Assembly: GCF_029893365.1 (NCBI RefSeq)
Contig: NZ_JARXUZ010000001.1
Coordinates: 2,108,001-2,172,000 of the forward strand
Direction: 5' to 3'
From: Cryobacterium sp. CG_9.6
GTDB lineage: Bacteria > Actinomycetota > Actinomycetes > Actinomycetales > Microbacteriaceae
Length of the DNA stretch: 64,000 nucleotides
Within the stretch, counting starts at the first letter, position 1. Every line of letters begins with the position of its first letter. The notes under the pieces were generated by a model. That model was given only the letters and a program-made list of their open reading frames with translations, searched no databases and had not been told where the DNA came from. The position numbers were made by a program, and so were the translations under genes. Shown piece by piece: positions 8,934-19,052 of the stretch.

Positions 8934-10077
8934 CAGATTCTTCTTCGAATGCCGGGTCGGCTGCCGCTGCAGCACCGGTTGACGAGTCAGCAGACCAGAG
9001 AGACGAGGTCGCGTCTGGCGCAGCCACTGAAGCCGTATCCGCTTTTCCGGTGCTGGCCGTTCCGGCGCCGGCAGCGACTCCCGCTGCCACCAGGTCAGCT
9101 CGGCGAACCTCGACGGCCTTGGCACCCGGCTCTCCACCATCGAAGCCAGCGGCGATCACGGTAACGCGCACCTCGTCGCCGAGGGTGTCATCGATGACCG
9201 CACCGAAGATGATGTTGGCCTCCGGGTGCACGGCCTCCTGCACGAGACGTGCAGCGTCGTTGATCTCGAAGATTCCGAGGTTAGAACCACCCTGAATCGA
9301 GAGCAGCACGCCGTGGGCACCATCGATGCTGGCCTCGAGAAGCGGGGAGGCGACAGCGAGTTCCGCGGCCTTGATGGCGCGGTCGGCCCCGCGGGCGGAA
9401 CCGATACCCATGAGAGCTGAGCCGGCGCCCTGCATGACCGACTTCACGTCGGCGAAGTCGAGGTTGATCAGACCCGGGGTCGTAATGAGATCGGTGATGC
9501 CCTGCACACCGGCCAGCAGAACCTGATCAGCCGTGGCGAAGGCCTCGAGCATGCTGATTCCGCGGTCGCTGATCTCCAGCAGCCGGTCGTTCGGCACAAC
9601 GATGAGGGTGTCGACCTCGTTCTTGAGCGAGGCGACGCCGGTCTCGGCCTGCGCCTGACGGCGCTTACCTTCAAATCCGAACGGCTTGGTGACCACACCG
9701 ATGGTGAGCGCACCGATGGACTTGGCGATGCGGGCAACAACGGGTGCACCACCCGTACCGGTTCCACCACCTTCACCGGCGGTGACGAAGACCATGTCGG
9801 CACCAGCCAACGCCTCTTCGATCTCTTCGGCGTGGTCCTCGGCGGCACGACGGCCTACCTCGGGATCCGCACCGGCACCGAGGCCGCGGGTGAGGTCACG
9901 ACCGACGTCCAGTTTCACGTCGGCGTCACTCATCAGAAGCGCCTGGGCATCCGTATTGATCGCGATGAACTCGACTCCGCGGAGACCGAGCTCGATCATG
10001 CGGTTGACGGCGTTCACTCCGCCACCGCCGATTCCGACGACCTTGATGACCGCTAGATAATTCTGGTTGTTTGACAC
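8902..10077 (-). CDS. ftsZ: Cell division GTPase FtsZ
   Basis: Tubulin-like GTPase that forms the cytokinetic ring. The 391-residue product has the nucleotide-binding [13 protein letters not shown] segment near residue 15, the [13 protein letters not shown] tubulin signature near residue 105, and the T7-loop aspartates in [12 protein letters not shown] variable linker rich in Ala, Gly and Ser (residues about 315-375) ends in the [10 protein letters not shown] tail, which in actinobacteria binds SepF. A GTG start is preceded by CCGGAGG. A 148-base A/T-rich region with a dyad separates it from ftsQ, so it probably has its own promoter. Confidence 0.98.
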   Translation of the reverse strand: MSNNQNYLAVIKVVGIGGGGVNAVNRMIELGLRGVEFIAINTDAQALLMSDADVKLDVGRDLTRGLGAGADPEVGRRAAEDHAEEIEEALAGADMVFVTAGEGGGTGTGGAPVVARIAKSIGALTIGVVTKPFGFEGKRRQAQAETGVASLKNEVDTLIVVPNDRLLEISDRGISMLEAFATADQVLLAGVQGITDLITTPGLINLDFADVKSVMQGAGSALMGIGSARGADRAIKAAELAVASPLLEASIDGAHGVLLSIQGGSNLGIFEINDAARLVQEAVHPEANIIFGAVIDDTLGDEVRVTVIAAGFDGGEPGAKAVEVRRADLVAAGVAAGAGTASTGKADTASVAAPDATSSLWSADSSTGAAAAADPAFEEESDDLDIPDFLK

Positions 10078-10093
10078 GTCCGGCCTCCGGTGG

Positions 10094-10124
10094 AACCTTA
10101 AACCTTTACTCGAAGTTTAAAGTT
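10094..10124. promoter_or_regulatory. Dyad-symmetric operator candidate in the ftsZ leader
   Basis: AACCTTAAACCTT at the left and AAGTTTAAAGTT at the right form an imperfect inverted repeat centred near 10109, just upstream of the ftsZ ribosome binding site. The A/T-rich block around it (10094-10170) contrasts with the GC-rich coding DNA. It could be a binding site for a dimeric regulator or part of the ftsZ promoter. No function is proven. Confidence 0.4.
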
Positions 10125-10225
10125 ATGCTGAGTATGCAATTACTGATTACGAAGTTATTAGTGACGGGGCGCTGCTTGGGGAGGCGCGCCCGCGTGTCGC
10201 GAAGCGTGTCGGGAATTCCGTCGCT

Positions 10226-11191
10226 TCATCGAATCACGGCGCTGTTGGGTGATGAGACGTCGTACTCGTTCACGCTTCCGACGGGATGACCCACCATGAG
10301 TGCTCCCAGGACAACAGCCTTGAGCTCAGATTGCTCCGCGCTCCCCCACGCCACCCGTGCTCCCCCCGTGAGCGTGAGCGTGACATCGTCGGTCGTCACG
10401 GCGGCAACGGAGTCCAGTTCGCCCCGGATGCTGTCCGGCAGGGCATGGATCACCTCGCCGGCGGCCAGAAATCCCGCACTCCCCACACCGTCCGGTGCGT
10501 CGATTTGTGGGAATCCCGCCGGACGCTCCGCCGACGATTCGATGCGCACGCCGGCGGCATCCACCAGATCGAAACCACTGCTACTCGGGATGACCCCGAT
10601 CGGTTCCCGTTCCACAATGCGCACCACGAGGGTCCCCGGCGGGCGACTCTCGGTGACGTAACTCTCGATCAACGTGAACGTGGCAAGTTCTGACTTCACC
10701 CTCGTGAAGTCGATGAGCGGCAGTGGTGTTCCCAGCTGCTCCCCCAGCGCGTCGACAACCCGATCGGCCGCAACCCGGTTCGCTCCCACCACGTCAATCG
10801 TTCGAAGGGCCATGAGCGGAGAGTACGCGGCGGCAATCACACCGCCAAGCAGCAGCACAATCGAACCGAGCGCCACGAGCCACGCCGTGCGCCGCCGCCG
10901 AGACCGCCAGGTGAAGCGGCGCACCTCGGCGCGCTCGAAGCGCTTTCTGGCGCGACGAGCACCTCGAAGGACGGCCCCTGCCACGGCCACCCCCGATTTT
11001 TCCACCGAGGAGCCGGTGAGTGAGCGGATGCGTGACACGGGAGCGAGCGCATCCGCCGGTACCGTGATGGGTTCCGTCCGCGCATCCTGAGGCGCGGAGG
11101 TGCCAACTGTGCGGCCGGCGGGACCGGTCGCTTTCTTCGAGGACGGCGTGGACGGCGTGGACGGTCGATCAAAGCCGCCGGGTCGTTTCAT
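10226..11191 (-). CDS. ftsQ: Cell division protein FtsQ
   Basis: Bitopic divisome protein linking the cytoplasmic ring to septal wall synthesis. The 321-residue product has a long Arg/Pro-rich cytoplasmic part (residues 1-100), one membrane helix (about 103-125, WLVALGSIVLLLGGVIAAAY), a POTRA domain beginning with MALRTIDVVGANRV, and a beta domain. The long basic cytoplasmic tail is typical of actinobacteria. It sits 13 bases after murC and before ftsZ, the conserved order. Confidence 0.92.
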   Translation of the reverse strand: MKRPGGFDRPSTPSTPSSKKATGPAGRTVGTSAPQDARTEPITVPADALAPVSRIRSLTGSSVEKSGVAVAGAVLRGARRARKRFERAEVRRFTWRSRRRRTAWLVALGSIVLLLGGVIAAAYSPLMALRTIDVVGANRVAADRVVDALGEQLGTPLPLIDFTRVKSELATFTLIESYVTESRPPGTLVVRIVEREPIGVIPSSSGFDLVDAAGVRIESSAERPAGFPQIDAPDGVGSAGFLAAGEVIHALPDSIRGELDSVAAVTTDDVTLTLTGGARVAWGSAEQSELKAVVLGALMVGHPVGSVNEYDVSSPNSAVIR

Positions 11192-11204
11192 ACCGGGCCA
11201 GGGG

Positions 11205-12602
11205 TCATGGGCGGGTCACCTGAAGGGAAGCGAGGAGCTGGGGAACAATGCGATACACGTCCCCGCAGCCCAGGGTGACCACAAAGTCGCCGTCCCGGGC
11301 GATGCCGGCCACGTAGTCAGCGGCTTCCTGCCAGTCCGGCACGTACGCCACATGGGACGGGTCCACGAAACGGTCGGCCACGATGGCACCCGTCACGCCG
11401 GGTTCGGGATCTTCGCGGGCACCGTAGACGCCCAGAACAATGGTCTGATCCGCGTTGTTCTCGAGAGCGTCCGCGAATTCCTGAGCGAAGATACGAGTGC
11501 GGCTATACAGGTGCGGCTGATGCACCGCGATGATGCGTCCGGATCCCACCACCGTGCGAGCCGCAGACAGCGCGGCGGCAACCTCGGTGGGATGGTGCGC
11601 GTAATCGTCATACACGCTGACGCCGCCAACCGTGCCGTGCAGTTCGAATCGGCGCTGCGTTCCCCCAAAGTCGGAAATGGCGGCCAGCGAGGCGGCCGGA
11701 TCCAAACCGAGACCCACGAGAACAGCAAACGCTCCGGCCGCGTTGATTGCGTTGTGCTTGCCGGGGATACGCAGGGTGGCGTCGTAGTCGGCACCCTTCC
11801 AACTGACGCTGAAGCGTACCGGACCGTCGGTCACGATGGAGTGCACCCGCACGTCGGCCTCGGGTGCCTCACCAAAAGTGATCACGCGCTCGGCCGTCAG
11901 GCTGGCAGTGACCCGCACGGCGCCCGCATCGTCGGACGAGATCACAACGAGTTCGCTCGCGGTGTGGGCGAACGTCACGAACGCGGCCTCGAAGGCCTCG
12001 AGCGAGCCGTAATGGTCAAGATGATCGGGGTCCACGTTGGTGATCAGGGCAATGTTGGTGTTGTAGAGCAGGAACGACCCATCGGATTCATCCGCCTCGA
12101 CGACAAAGAGGTCTTCGGTGCCACCAGCCGAGCTGACACCGAGAGATTCAATGACTCCGCCGTTGACGAAGCTGGGGTCGTGCCCCAAACCGAGTAGTCC
12201 GGTAACGATCATGCCGGTGGACGTTGTCTTGCCGTGCGCGCCTGCTACCGCGACAAGACGCTGATGCTGAATAAGCCAGGCCAGCGCCTGAGCGCGGTGC
12301 AGGACGGGAATACCCCGTTCGTTTGCGAGCACGTACTCCGGGTTGTCCTGCCACAGCGCGCCGGTCACCACGAGCGTGTCGGCATCCCCCACGTTGGCCG
12401 CGTCGTGTCCAATCATGATGTGGGCGCCCAGCTCACGGAGAGCGGTGATGTTATCGGACTCGCGCACGTCAGAGCCCGTGACCGTGTACCCCTTGCCCAG
12501 GAACAGCCGCGCGATTCCGCTCATTCCGGAACCGCCGATGCCCACAAAATGCACGGCGCCGAGGTCGTCTCCGATGGTCAGGGTGAGGTCGGGCTTGATC
12601 AC
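11205..12602 (-). CDS. murC: UDP-N-acetylmuramate--L-alanine ligase
   Basis: ATP-dependent ligase that adds the first residue of the stem peptide. About 465 residues. The Rossmann segment [17 protein letters not shown] opens the protein, [12 protein letters not shown] is the ATP loop, and the Mur ligase centre continues with EADESDGSF and [11 protein letters not shown]. The GTG at 12602 ([11 protein letters not shown]...) matches the normal actinobacterial start; the open frame reaches further into murG but without family likeness. That leaves about 120 bases between murG and murC, which hold no recognised gene and may contain an internal promoter. Confidence 0.95.
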   Translation of the reverse strand: MIKPDLTLTIGDDLGAVHFVGIGGSGMSGIARLFLGKGYTVTGSDVRESDNITALRELGAHIMIGHDAANVGDADTLVVTGALWQDNPEYVLANERGIPVLHRAQALAWLIQHQRLVAVAGAHGKTTSTGMIVTGLLGLGHDPSFVNGGVIESLGVSSAGGTEDLFVVEADESDGSFLLYNTNIALITNVDPDHLDHYGSLEAFEAAFVTFAHTASELVVISSDDAGAVRVTASLTAERVITFGEAPEADVRVHSIVTDGPVRFSVSWKGADYDATLRIPGKHNAINAAGAFAVLVGLGLDPAASLAAISDFGGTQRRFELHGTVGGVSVYDDYAHHPTEVAAALSAARTVVGSGRIIAVHQPHLYSRTRIFAQEFADALENNADQTIVLGVYGAREDPEPGVTGAIVADRFVDPSHVAYVPDWQEAADYVAGIARDGDFVVTLGCGDVYRIVPQLLASLQVTRP

Positions 12603-12723
12603 GGGTGGGTACGCTCTTTTCGAGTTGGTGGATCTGTCATTTTGATCTGCGGCTGACAGCGCGTGCTCAACGTTACGCGCTGATCGGGCGGGAGATGCCG
12701 CGCAGCGCCCGGCCGTGCACTTC

Positions 12724-13791
12724 TCAGAGGGCCGCGGCAATGAGTTTGAGCATGCGCGCGGACCCATCACGTATTCCCACGGATGCCGCGGCAGCGCCCA
12801 TAGCGTTCACCCGCGCCGTGTCGGCCAGCAGCGGCACTAACCGGGTACGCACCCAGTCCGGGAGAAAATCGGCGTCATCGACGAGCACCCCGCCCCCGGC
12901 CGCCACCGCGTCGGCCGCGTTGAAGCGTTGCTCGCCGTTGCCCACCGGGTAGGGCACGTAAACGGCAGGAATGCCGAGGGCGCAGAGCTCACTGAGGGTC
13001 GCCGCCCCGGCCCGGGTCACGGCGAAATCCGCGATCGCCAAAGCGAGGTCCATGCGGTCGCAGTAGTCGATCAGTCGATAATGCTCCAGCTGTGGGTCGG
13101 TCACCTCACCGCGTTCGCCCTGAATGTGCAGCACCTGCCAACCGGCTGCGATCAGTACGGGTGCGCTCTCGGCAATCGTGTTGTTGAGACGGCGGGCTCC
13201 AAGAGATCCCCCGGTCACCACCAGAGTCTTGCGGGCGTGGTCCAGGCCGAAGTAATCTTCTGCGGTCGGTTTCACGGCGGCCCGGTCAAGCCGTTCAATT
13301 TCGGGTCGCAGCGGCATACCCACAAACTGGGCGTGCCGAATGGGCGTACCCGCGAAGGCAACGCCCACCTGCTTCGTGAACCGAGCACCGAGTTTGTTGG
13401 CCAGCCCCGGTTTGGCGTTGGCCTCATGAATGACGATCGGCACACGCATCCGCCGGGCAGCCAGGTAGGCCGGGGTCGAGACAAAACCTCCGAAGCCCAC
13501 CACGACGTCGACACCTCGGGAACGGATCAGATCCGCAACACCCGAAACGGCACGGTGGAATCGGCCCGGAAAGCTCAGAGCCTGCCGGTTGGGACGGCGC
13601 GGAAAAGGCACACGAGGCACCAGGGCCAGTTCGTATCCGCGCGCCGGGACGAGTCTGGCTTCCAGCCCCTCACTCGTTCCGAGCGCAATGATGACGGCAT
13701 CAGGGTCCTGGGAACGCAGGGAATCCGCAATGGCGAGCAGCGGATTAACGTGGCCGGCGGTTCCTCCGCCGGCCAGAAGATAGGTGGTCAC
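12724..13791 (-). CDS. murG: Lipid II-forming N-acetylglucosaminyltransferase MurG
   Basis: GT28-family glycosyltransferase on the inner face of the membrane that adds GlcNAc to lipid I. About 355 residues. The N-terminal [18 protein letters not shown] loop and the C-terminal [24 protein letters not shown] donor-binding segment are diagnostic. The GTG start overlaps the ftsW stop as GTGA (13788-13791), arguing against the much longer open frame upstream, which is a shadow over ftsW. It lies between ftsW and murC as in other actinobacteria. Confidence 0.96.
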   Translation of the reverse strand: MTTYLLAGGGTAGHVNPLLAIADSLRSQDPDAVIIALGTSEGLEARLVPARGYELALVPRVPFPRRPNRQALSFPGRFHRAVSGVADLIRSRGVDVVVGFGGFVSTPAYLAARRMRVPIVIHEANAKPGLANKLGARFTKQVGVAFAGTPIRHAQFVGMPLRPEIERLDRAAVKPTAEDYFGLDHARKTLVVTGGSLGARRLNNTIAESAPVLIAAGWQVLHIQGERGEVTDPQLEHYRLIDYCDRMDLALAIADFAVTRAGAATLSELCALGIPAVYVPYPVGNGEQRFNAADAVAAGGGVLVDDADFLPDWVRTRLVPLLADTARVNAMGAAAASVGIRDGSARMLKLIAAAL

Positions 13792-15038
13792 GGTGCGGTA
13801 CTCCCTGAGTGCTGACCCCGCGCGAAGGACAGAACGACGCCGATCGCTACGAGGGTGGTGAGGAGGGCGGTGCCTCCAGCCGAGATGAGTGGTAGCGGGA
13901 CTCCAAGCACGGGGAAGACCCCGAGCACGACGCCAATGTTCACGAACGCCTGGCCGATCACCCATACCAAAACGGATGCCGTGGTGATGCGCGACATGAC
14001 GCTGGTACTGGAGCGCATGATTCGGAGAAAGGCAAACGCCAAGAGGATGAACATGCACAGTACAACGACGGCTCCGATGAGTCCGAGTTCTTCGCCCACA
14101 ATGGCGAAGATGTAGTCGTTGTCTGCTGCGGGCAGCCAGGACCATTTGGCCTTGGAATTTCCGAGCCCCACGCCGAGGATTCCGCCGTTGGCGAGAGCCC
14201 ATGTTCCGTGCAGCGGCTGCCAGCAGCTGGCAGAGATGGGTCCGCTCAGCTGATCACACCCCTCGTTCACGAAGCTCATGATGCGTGTCAGACGGTTGCT
14301 GCTCGTGAGCGCGAGAACCACGGCTCCGGCAGCGCCAACCACCAACGGAATCGCCAGCAGTCGCAGTCTGACGCCGGCGAAGAAGAGAGCGCCGAACAAG
14401 ATCGCGGCCATGATCATGACGGTACCGAGGTCACCGCCGATCATGACGAGCAGCACAGCGCCGCCACCCACGCCGAAGACCGGGATGAACACGTGCCGCC
14501 AGTCGTCGAGATGATCCTTCTTCTGCTCGAGAATCATGCCGAGCCAGACGACCAGGGCCATCTTGATGCCCTCGGACGGCTGGAATTGAACTCCACCGAT
14601 CGACAACCAGTTGGTGTTGCCGGCGATCGTGTAGCCGAGGGGCGTGAACACCACGAGACCCTGCAGGAATGATGCTCCCAGAAGCGCGGGCCAGGCCACA
14701 CGTTTCCAGAACCTGATCGGCAGACGGCTCGCCACGAGCATGAGTGGCACGCCGATGAGGGCGAACCCGCCCTGGCGAATGAGTCCACCAAAGAAACCGG
14801 CGTCGGCCAGATACGAATCAACGGAGGACGAGGACAGTACCATGACCAGACCGAAGGCCACCAGAAACATGGTGGTACCCAGCAGAAGGAAATAGTTTGC
14901 TGATTCAGCCCTGAAGACCCGGCCCAGACTGATGCGGGCCGACGCACCCATGGCGTGGATGCTGTGGGGTTCAGCCGAAGGTGGCGTTGCCTCCGCGGGA
15001 CGCGGCGCTCGCGTGCGTGGGATGGCAGCCATGCTCAC
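13788..15038 (-). CDS. ftsW: FtsW, septal peptidoglycan glycosyltransferase (SEDS family)
   Basis: SEDS-family polymerase that builds septal glycan with its partner transpeptidase FtsI. The 416-residue product carries about ten hydrophobic segments after a 45-residue cytoplasmic lead. Recognisable SEDS parts include GGVQFQPSEGIKMALVVW, ANGGILGVGLGNSKAKWSWLPAADNDYIFA and PLPLISAGGTAL. The GTG start overlaps the murD stop as GTGA; the end overlaps the murG start in the same way, so murD-ftsW-murG are probably coupled in translation. Confidence 0.96.
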   Translation of the reverse strand: MSMAAIPRTRAPRPAEATPPSAEPHSIHAMGASARISLGRVFRAESANYFLLLGTTMFLVAFGLVMVLSSSSVDSYLADAGFFGGLIRQGGFALIGVPLMLVASRLPIRFWKRVAWPALLGASFLQGLVVFTPLGYTIAGNTNWLSIGGVQFQPSEGIKMALVVWLGMILEQKKDHLDDWRHVFIPVFGVGGGAVLLVMIGGDLGTVMIMAAILFGALFFAGVRLRLLAIPLVVGAAGAVVLALTSSNRLTRIMSFVNEGCDQLSGPISASCWQPLHGTWALANGGILGVGLGNSKAKWSWLPAADNDYIFAIVGEELGLIGAVVVLCMFILLAFAFLRIMRSSTSVMSRITTASVLVWVIGQAFVNIGVVLGVFPVLGVPLPLISAGGTALLTTLVAIGVVLSFARGQHSGSTAP

Positions 15039-16540
15039 CTCTCAAGAAATTGCTGTACGGCCTGGTTGAATTGGGCGCCGCGCTCGGCGTAGCTGTCGAA
15101 TTGATCCATGGATGCGGCTGCCGGAGCGAGCAGAACCACGTCACCGTGCTGGGCAACGGTCGCAGCGAGCCGGACCGCACTCGGCATGACCTGTTCAGTG
15201 TCGTCTGTGTCCACCTCGAAAACGGGGACCAGCGGCGCGTGTCGCGCAAAAGCCTCGCGCACCGCTCGACGATCAATTCCAAGAATCACGGCTCCCCGCA
15301 GACGGGGGGCGTGCTTCTGCACGAGCTCGTCAACGGTCACGCCTTTGAGCAGACCGCCGACGAGCCAGACGACGGAGTCAAACGAGGCGAGGGACGCGTC
15401 GGCCGCATGCGGGTTTGTGGCCTTGGAATCGTCGACCCAGGAGATCCCGTCGCGAACGGCCACCACCTCGATGCGGTGGGCATCCAGTCGGAACGAAGCC
15501 AGGGCAGCTCGCACCGTTTCGGGTTCGACCCCGAACGAGCGCGCCAGGGCACTCGCGGCCAGTACATCGGCAACCACGTGCGGCGCGCCGAGCCCAGCAT
15601 CGGCCAGTTCGGTGATGGTCGTCAACTCGAGCGCCCGTTCGAAGCGATCGTCGAGGAACGCCCGATCGCAGAGGATTCCCTCCACGATGCCGAGCTCGCT
15701 GGGACCGGGCACGCCGAGACCGAAGCCGATGGCGCGTGCGCCCTCCTGAACGTCGGCGTTCTCCACCATGCGGAGGGTTGCGGCATCCGCTTTGTTATAC
15801 ACGCAGGCGACACCGGTGTTGAAATACACGGTTGCCTTGGCTTCACGGTAGGCCTCGGCCGAGCCGTGCCAGTCCAGGTGGTCGTCAGCGATGTTGAGAC
15901 AGAGACTGGACCAGGGTGCCAGGGCGCCGGGACCGGTACGTGGCAGGTGGTGAAGCTGGTAGCTCGAGAGCTCAACGACGAGCACGTCCCACCCCTGCGG
16001 GTCCCGAATGGCATCGAGCACGGGCACACCGATGTTGCCACACGGAGCCACTCGGTGTCCCGCAGCAGCAAGCATTGTGGCGGTGAGTTGCACGGTCGTG
16101 GTCTTGCCGTTCGTGCCGGTTACGAGCAACCACTCGGCGGGAGTGCCCACCTTGTCGCGCAAACGCCACGCAAGCTCAATATCGCCCCACACGGCAATCC
16201 CCTGAGCCCGGGCCCAGGTGAGCAGCAGGTGGTCCGGGTGAAATCCCGGTGAGACGATCATCAGATCTGGCTGGTGTGCCTGAAGCTCAGGGGGAACGAT
16301 GCTGAGATCGGATTGCACGAGGGTAGCGCCGATCACGTTGAGAAGCTGGGCGCGCTCATTCGCGGCGCCGGACGCCACAACGAGTACATCTGCTCCCAGT
16401 TCGATAAGGGTGTCTGCCGCGGCAAATCCGGTCACGCCCAGTCCGAGCACGGCCACACGCAGATGGGACCAGTCGGCGTGCCAGCTGGTTAGGCCATCGA
16501 GCCGACTCACGGGGGTGCCGGGAAGGTCGGTGTCACTCAT
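15035..16540 (-). CDS. murD: UDP-N-acetylmuramoyl-L-alanine--D-glutamate ligase
   Basis: Adds D-glutamate to the UDP-MurNAc-alanine precursor. About 501 residues. The N-terminal fold shows [18 protein letters not shown], the ATP loop is [13 protein letters not shown], and the central motif [13 protein letters not shown] binds metal and substrate. The ATG at 16540 gives an ATGA overlap with the mraY stop, which decides the start over an earlier in-frame codon. It ends in a GTGA overlap with ftsW. Confidence 0.95.
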   Translation of the reverse strand: MSDTDLPGTPVSRLDGLTSWHADWSHLRVAVLGLGVTGFAAADTLIELGADVLVVASGAANERAQLLNVIGATLVQSDLSIVPPELQAHQPDLMIVSPGFHPDHLLLTWARAQGIAVWGDIELAWRLRDKVGTPAEWLLVTGTNGKTTTVQLTATMLAAAGHRVAPCGNIGVPVLDAIRDPQGWDVLVVELSSYQLHHLPRTGPGALAPWSSLCLNIADDHLDWHGSAEAYREAKATVYFNTGVACVYNKADAATLRMVENADVQEGARAIGFGLGVPGPSELGIVEGILCDRAFLDDRFERALELTTITELADAGLGAPHVVADVLAASALARSFGVEPETVRAALASFRLDAHRIEVVAVRDGISWVDDSKATNPHAADASLASFDSVVWLVGGLLKGVTVDELVQKHAPRLRGAVILGIDRRAVREAFARHAPLVPVFEVDTDDTEQVMPSAVRLAATVAQHGDVVLLAPAAASMDQFDSYAERGAQFNQAVQQFLER

Positions 16541-17643
16541 CGTGTGGGAACCGCCGACAGCCACTCAAGGTAGAACGTGCCAACGCCGGCGGCCACCAGC
16601 AGGCCACCGATGATCCAGAATCGCACAACGACGGTGACTTCGGCCCAGCCCTTGAGCTCGAAGTGGTGGTGAATGGGGCTCATCAGGAAGATGCGCTTAC
16701 CGTGCGTGACTTTGAAGTACGCCCGCTGCACGATGACGGAACCGGACTCGATCACAAAGAGCCCACCGATCAGAATCAGAAGCAGTTCCGTTCGGCTGAG
16801 GATCGCCAGCGCCGCCAGGGCACCACCAATTGCGAGCGAGCCGGTATCACCCAGGAAGATCTTGGCGGGTGAGGTATTCCACCAAAGGAAACCGATCAAT
16901 CCACCCGCGATGGCGGCCGACACGACGGCGAGGTCGAGCGGGTCACGAATCTCATAGCACCGATAGAGGTCGGAGAAGTCTGCGCCACCGCTGAAGCACG
17001 ACTGGTTGAACTGCCAGAACCCGATCACGATGAACGACCCGATTGCGAGGATAGATGATCCGGTCGCCAGGCCGTCCAGGCCGTCCGTAACGTTGACGCT
17101 GTTGGAGGTTGCCGCGACAATGAGGCAGATCCAGACGATGAAGAGGATGAGGCCGAGAACCGCGCCAAGCTCCATGAAGTCCAGCGGAGTATCGCGCACG
17201 AAGGAGATGTGCGTCGACGCGGGAGTCAGTCCGTTCTGGTTCGGGAACTGCAGTGACAACCACGCAAAAACACCGGCAACCAGCACCTGGCCGGCAATCT
17301 TCGACCACCCGCCCAGTCCGAGGCTGCGCTGATTTCGGGTCTTCAGAAAATCGTCGACGAAGCCGACGAGACCGAGGCCCACCATCATGAACAGCACCAG
17401 AAGCGGAGACGCCGTGATCGGTTCACCCTGGCTGAGCTTGGCGGTGAAGAAGCTGATGACCACGCCAAGAATCAGGATGATGCCACCCATGGTGGCCGTT
17501 CCCCGCTTGGCGTGGTGGCTCTTCGGTCCATCGTCACGGATGAACTGTCCCCAGCCGAGCTTGTGGAACAGCCGGATGAACAGTGGTGTCAGAAACAGGG
17601 TGAAGGCGAGCGACAGCGCACCGGCCAGCAGTAGCGCTCTCAC
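16537..17643 (-). CDS. mraY: Phospho-N-acetylmuramoyl-pentapeptide transferase
   Basis: Polytopic enzyme that transfers the muramyl pentapeptide to undecaprenyl phosphate, forming lipid I. The 368-residue product has about ten membrane helices. Three family signatures are intact: VDDFLKT, the catalytic [12 protein letters not shown], and [12 protein letters not shown], with SPIHHHFEL near the end. A GTG start overlaps the murF stop as GTGA, and the stop overlaps murD. Confidence 0.97.
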   Translation of the reverse strand: MRALLLAGALSLAFTLFLTPLFIRLFHKLGWGQFIRDDGPKSHHAKRGTATMGGIILILGVVISFFTAKLSQGEPITASPLLVLFMMVGLGLVGFVDDFLKTRNQRSLGLGGWSKIAGQVLVAGVFAWLSLQFPNQNGLTPASTHISFVRDTPLDFMELGAVLGLILFIVWICLIVAATSNSVNVTDGLDGLATGSSILAIGSFIVIGFWQFNQSCFSGGADFSDLYRCYEIRDPLDLAVVSAAIAGGLIGFLWWNTSPAKIFLGDTGSLAIGGALAALAILSRTELLLILIGGLFVIESGSVIVQRAYFKVTHGKRIFLMSPIHHHFELKGWAEVTVVVRFWIIGGLLVAAGVGTFYLEWLSAVPTR

Positions 17644-19052
17644 GAGAAAAGATCTCCCAATCGGTCACCCAGGAAACGCAGTCCCGCGGAATTTGATGAC
17701 TTCACCAGTACGGTGTCGCCGGATTGCACCAGGGTGCGGAGCAGATCGAACGCTTCATCCGCTGTGTCAACGTAGGCGGACTCGCCGTCCCAGGAACCCT
17801 CATTGATGGTGCTGATGTGCATGCGCCTCGCGGCGCGACCCACAACGATGACCTGCGAAATATTGAGGCGAACAGCCAGCAGACCCACCCGGTCATGCTC
17901 CTCCCCGGCCAGGTCACCGAGTTCGGCCATCTCACCGAGGACCGCTATGGTGCGGCCACCCGGTTCGGCGATCTGGGCCAAGGTTTTCAGCGCTGCCGTC
18001 ATGGAGTCGGGGCTTGCGTTGTACGCGTCATTGATGACGGTGACATTGTCGCGACCACCAAGCACCTCCATCCGCCATCTCTCGGCCCGCTGAACAGATT
18101 CGAGCCCGGCAACGATGGTGGCGAGGTCTACCCCGAGCACCTCGGCGGCGGAAGCAGCGGCAAGGGCGTTCATAACGTGGTGTTCGCCGAGTACGCGGAA
18201 GGTAACAGGGCTCGATTCACCCGATGTCAGGTGCAGCACAAACGTGGTGCCGGAGCGGGTGGCGCGCACGTTGCTGGCGCGAACCATCGCCTGACCGTAC
18301 TCGCCGAAGTACACCACGCGGGCCCTGGTGCGCTCGCTCATCTGGGACACCCGCGGGTCGTCGGCGTTCAGCACGGTGACGTCCGTTGGCAACAGCTCGG
18401 TCACCATTTCGGACTTGGCGCGAACCGTGGCGTCCAGGTCACCGAATTCGCCCACGTGGGCAAGGCCGACGCAGAGCACGATGCCGATGTCGGGACGAAC
18501 GAGCGCCACCAGACGGGCAATGGCGCCGACCGAGCTAGCACCCATCTCGACGACGAGAAAGCGCGTGTCGGTGGTGACCTCGAGCATGGTCATGGGCGCG
18601 CCCACCTGGTTGTTGAAGGATCCGCGCGGGGCGACGGTGGGACCGACACGACCCAGGATCTCGCGGAGCAGGTTCTTGGTCGTGGTCTTGCCGTTAGACC
18701 CGGTGACACCCACAACTTTCAGACGACCCTCGGCGCGAACACGCGCCACGACGGTCGATGCGAGGGCTCCCAGAGCCACGATCACGTCGGGAACAACGAT
18801 TTGCGCCACGGGAAGGTCGAGCACGCGTTCAACCACAAGCAGCTCGGCACCCTGCTCTACTGCACTGGGAGCAAAGAGATGACCATCGGTCACGTCGCCG
18901 GGCTTGGCGACAAAAATCGACCCCGGCGTCACCTCACGAGAGTCCGTCTGCACGCTTCCCGACAGCATCCGCTCAGGGTCATCGTCGGTCGAGGCCAGGT
19001 GAAGCACACCGTCAACACTGTCCGCAATGTCACGGAGCGACAGGGCAATCAT
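17640..19052 (-). CDS. murF: UDP-N-acetylmuramoyl-tripeptide--D-alanyl-D-alanine ligase
   Basis: Adds D-Ala-D-Ala, the last step of the cytoplasmic precursor. The 470-residue product has the N-terminal MurF domain ([16 protein letters not shown]), the ATP loop [13 protein letters not shown] and the substrate segment [13 protein letters not shown]. The ATG follows the murE stop directly (TAAATG). No D-Ala-D-Ala ligase gene is in this cluster, which is usual in actinobacteria. Confidence 0.95.
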   Translation of the reverse strand: MIALSLRDIADSVDGVLHLASTDDDPERMLSGSVQTDSREVTPGSIFVAKPGDVTDGHLFAPSAVEQGAELLVVERVLDLPVAQIVVPDVIVALGALASTVVARVRAEGRLKVVGVTGSNGKTTTKNLLREILGRVGPTVAPRGSFNNQVGAPMTMLEVTTDTRFLVVEMGASSVGAIARLVALVRPDIGIVLCVGLAHVGEFGDLDATVRAKSEMVTELLPTDVTVLNADDPRVSQMSERTRARVVYFGEYGQAMVRASNVRATRSGTTFVLHLTSGESSPVTFRVLGEHHVMNALAAASAAEVLGVDLATIVAGLESVQRAERWRMEVLGGRDNVTVINDAYNASPDSMTAALKTLAQIAEPGGRTIAVLGEMAELGDLAGEEHDRVGLLAVRLNISQVIVVGRAARRMHISTINEGSWDGESAYVDTADEAFDLLRTLVQSGDTVLVKSSNSAGLRFLGDRLGDLFS

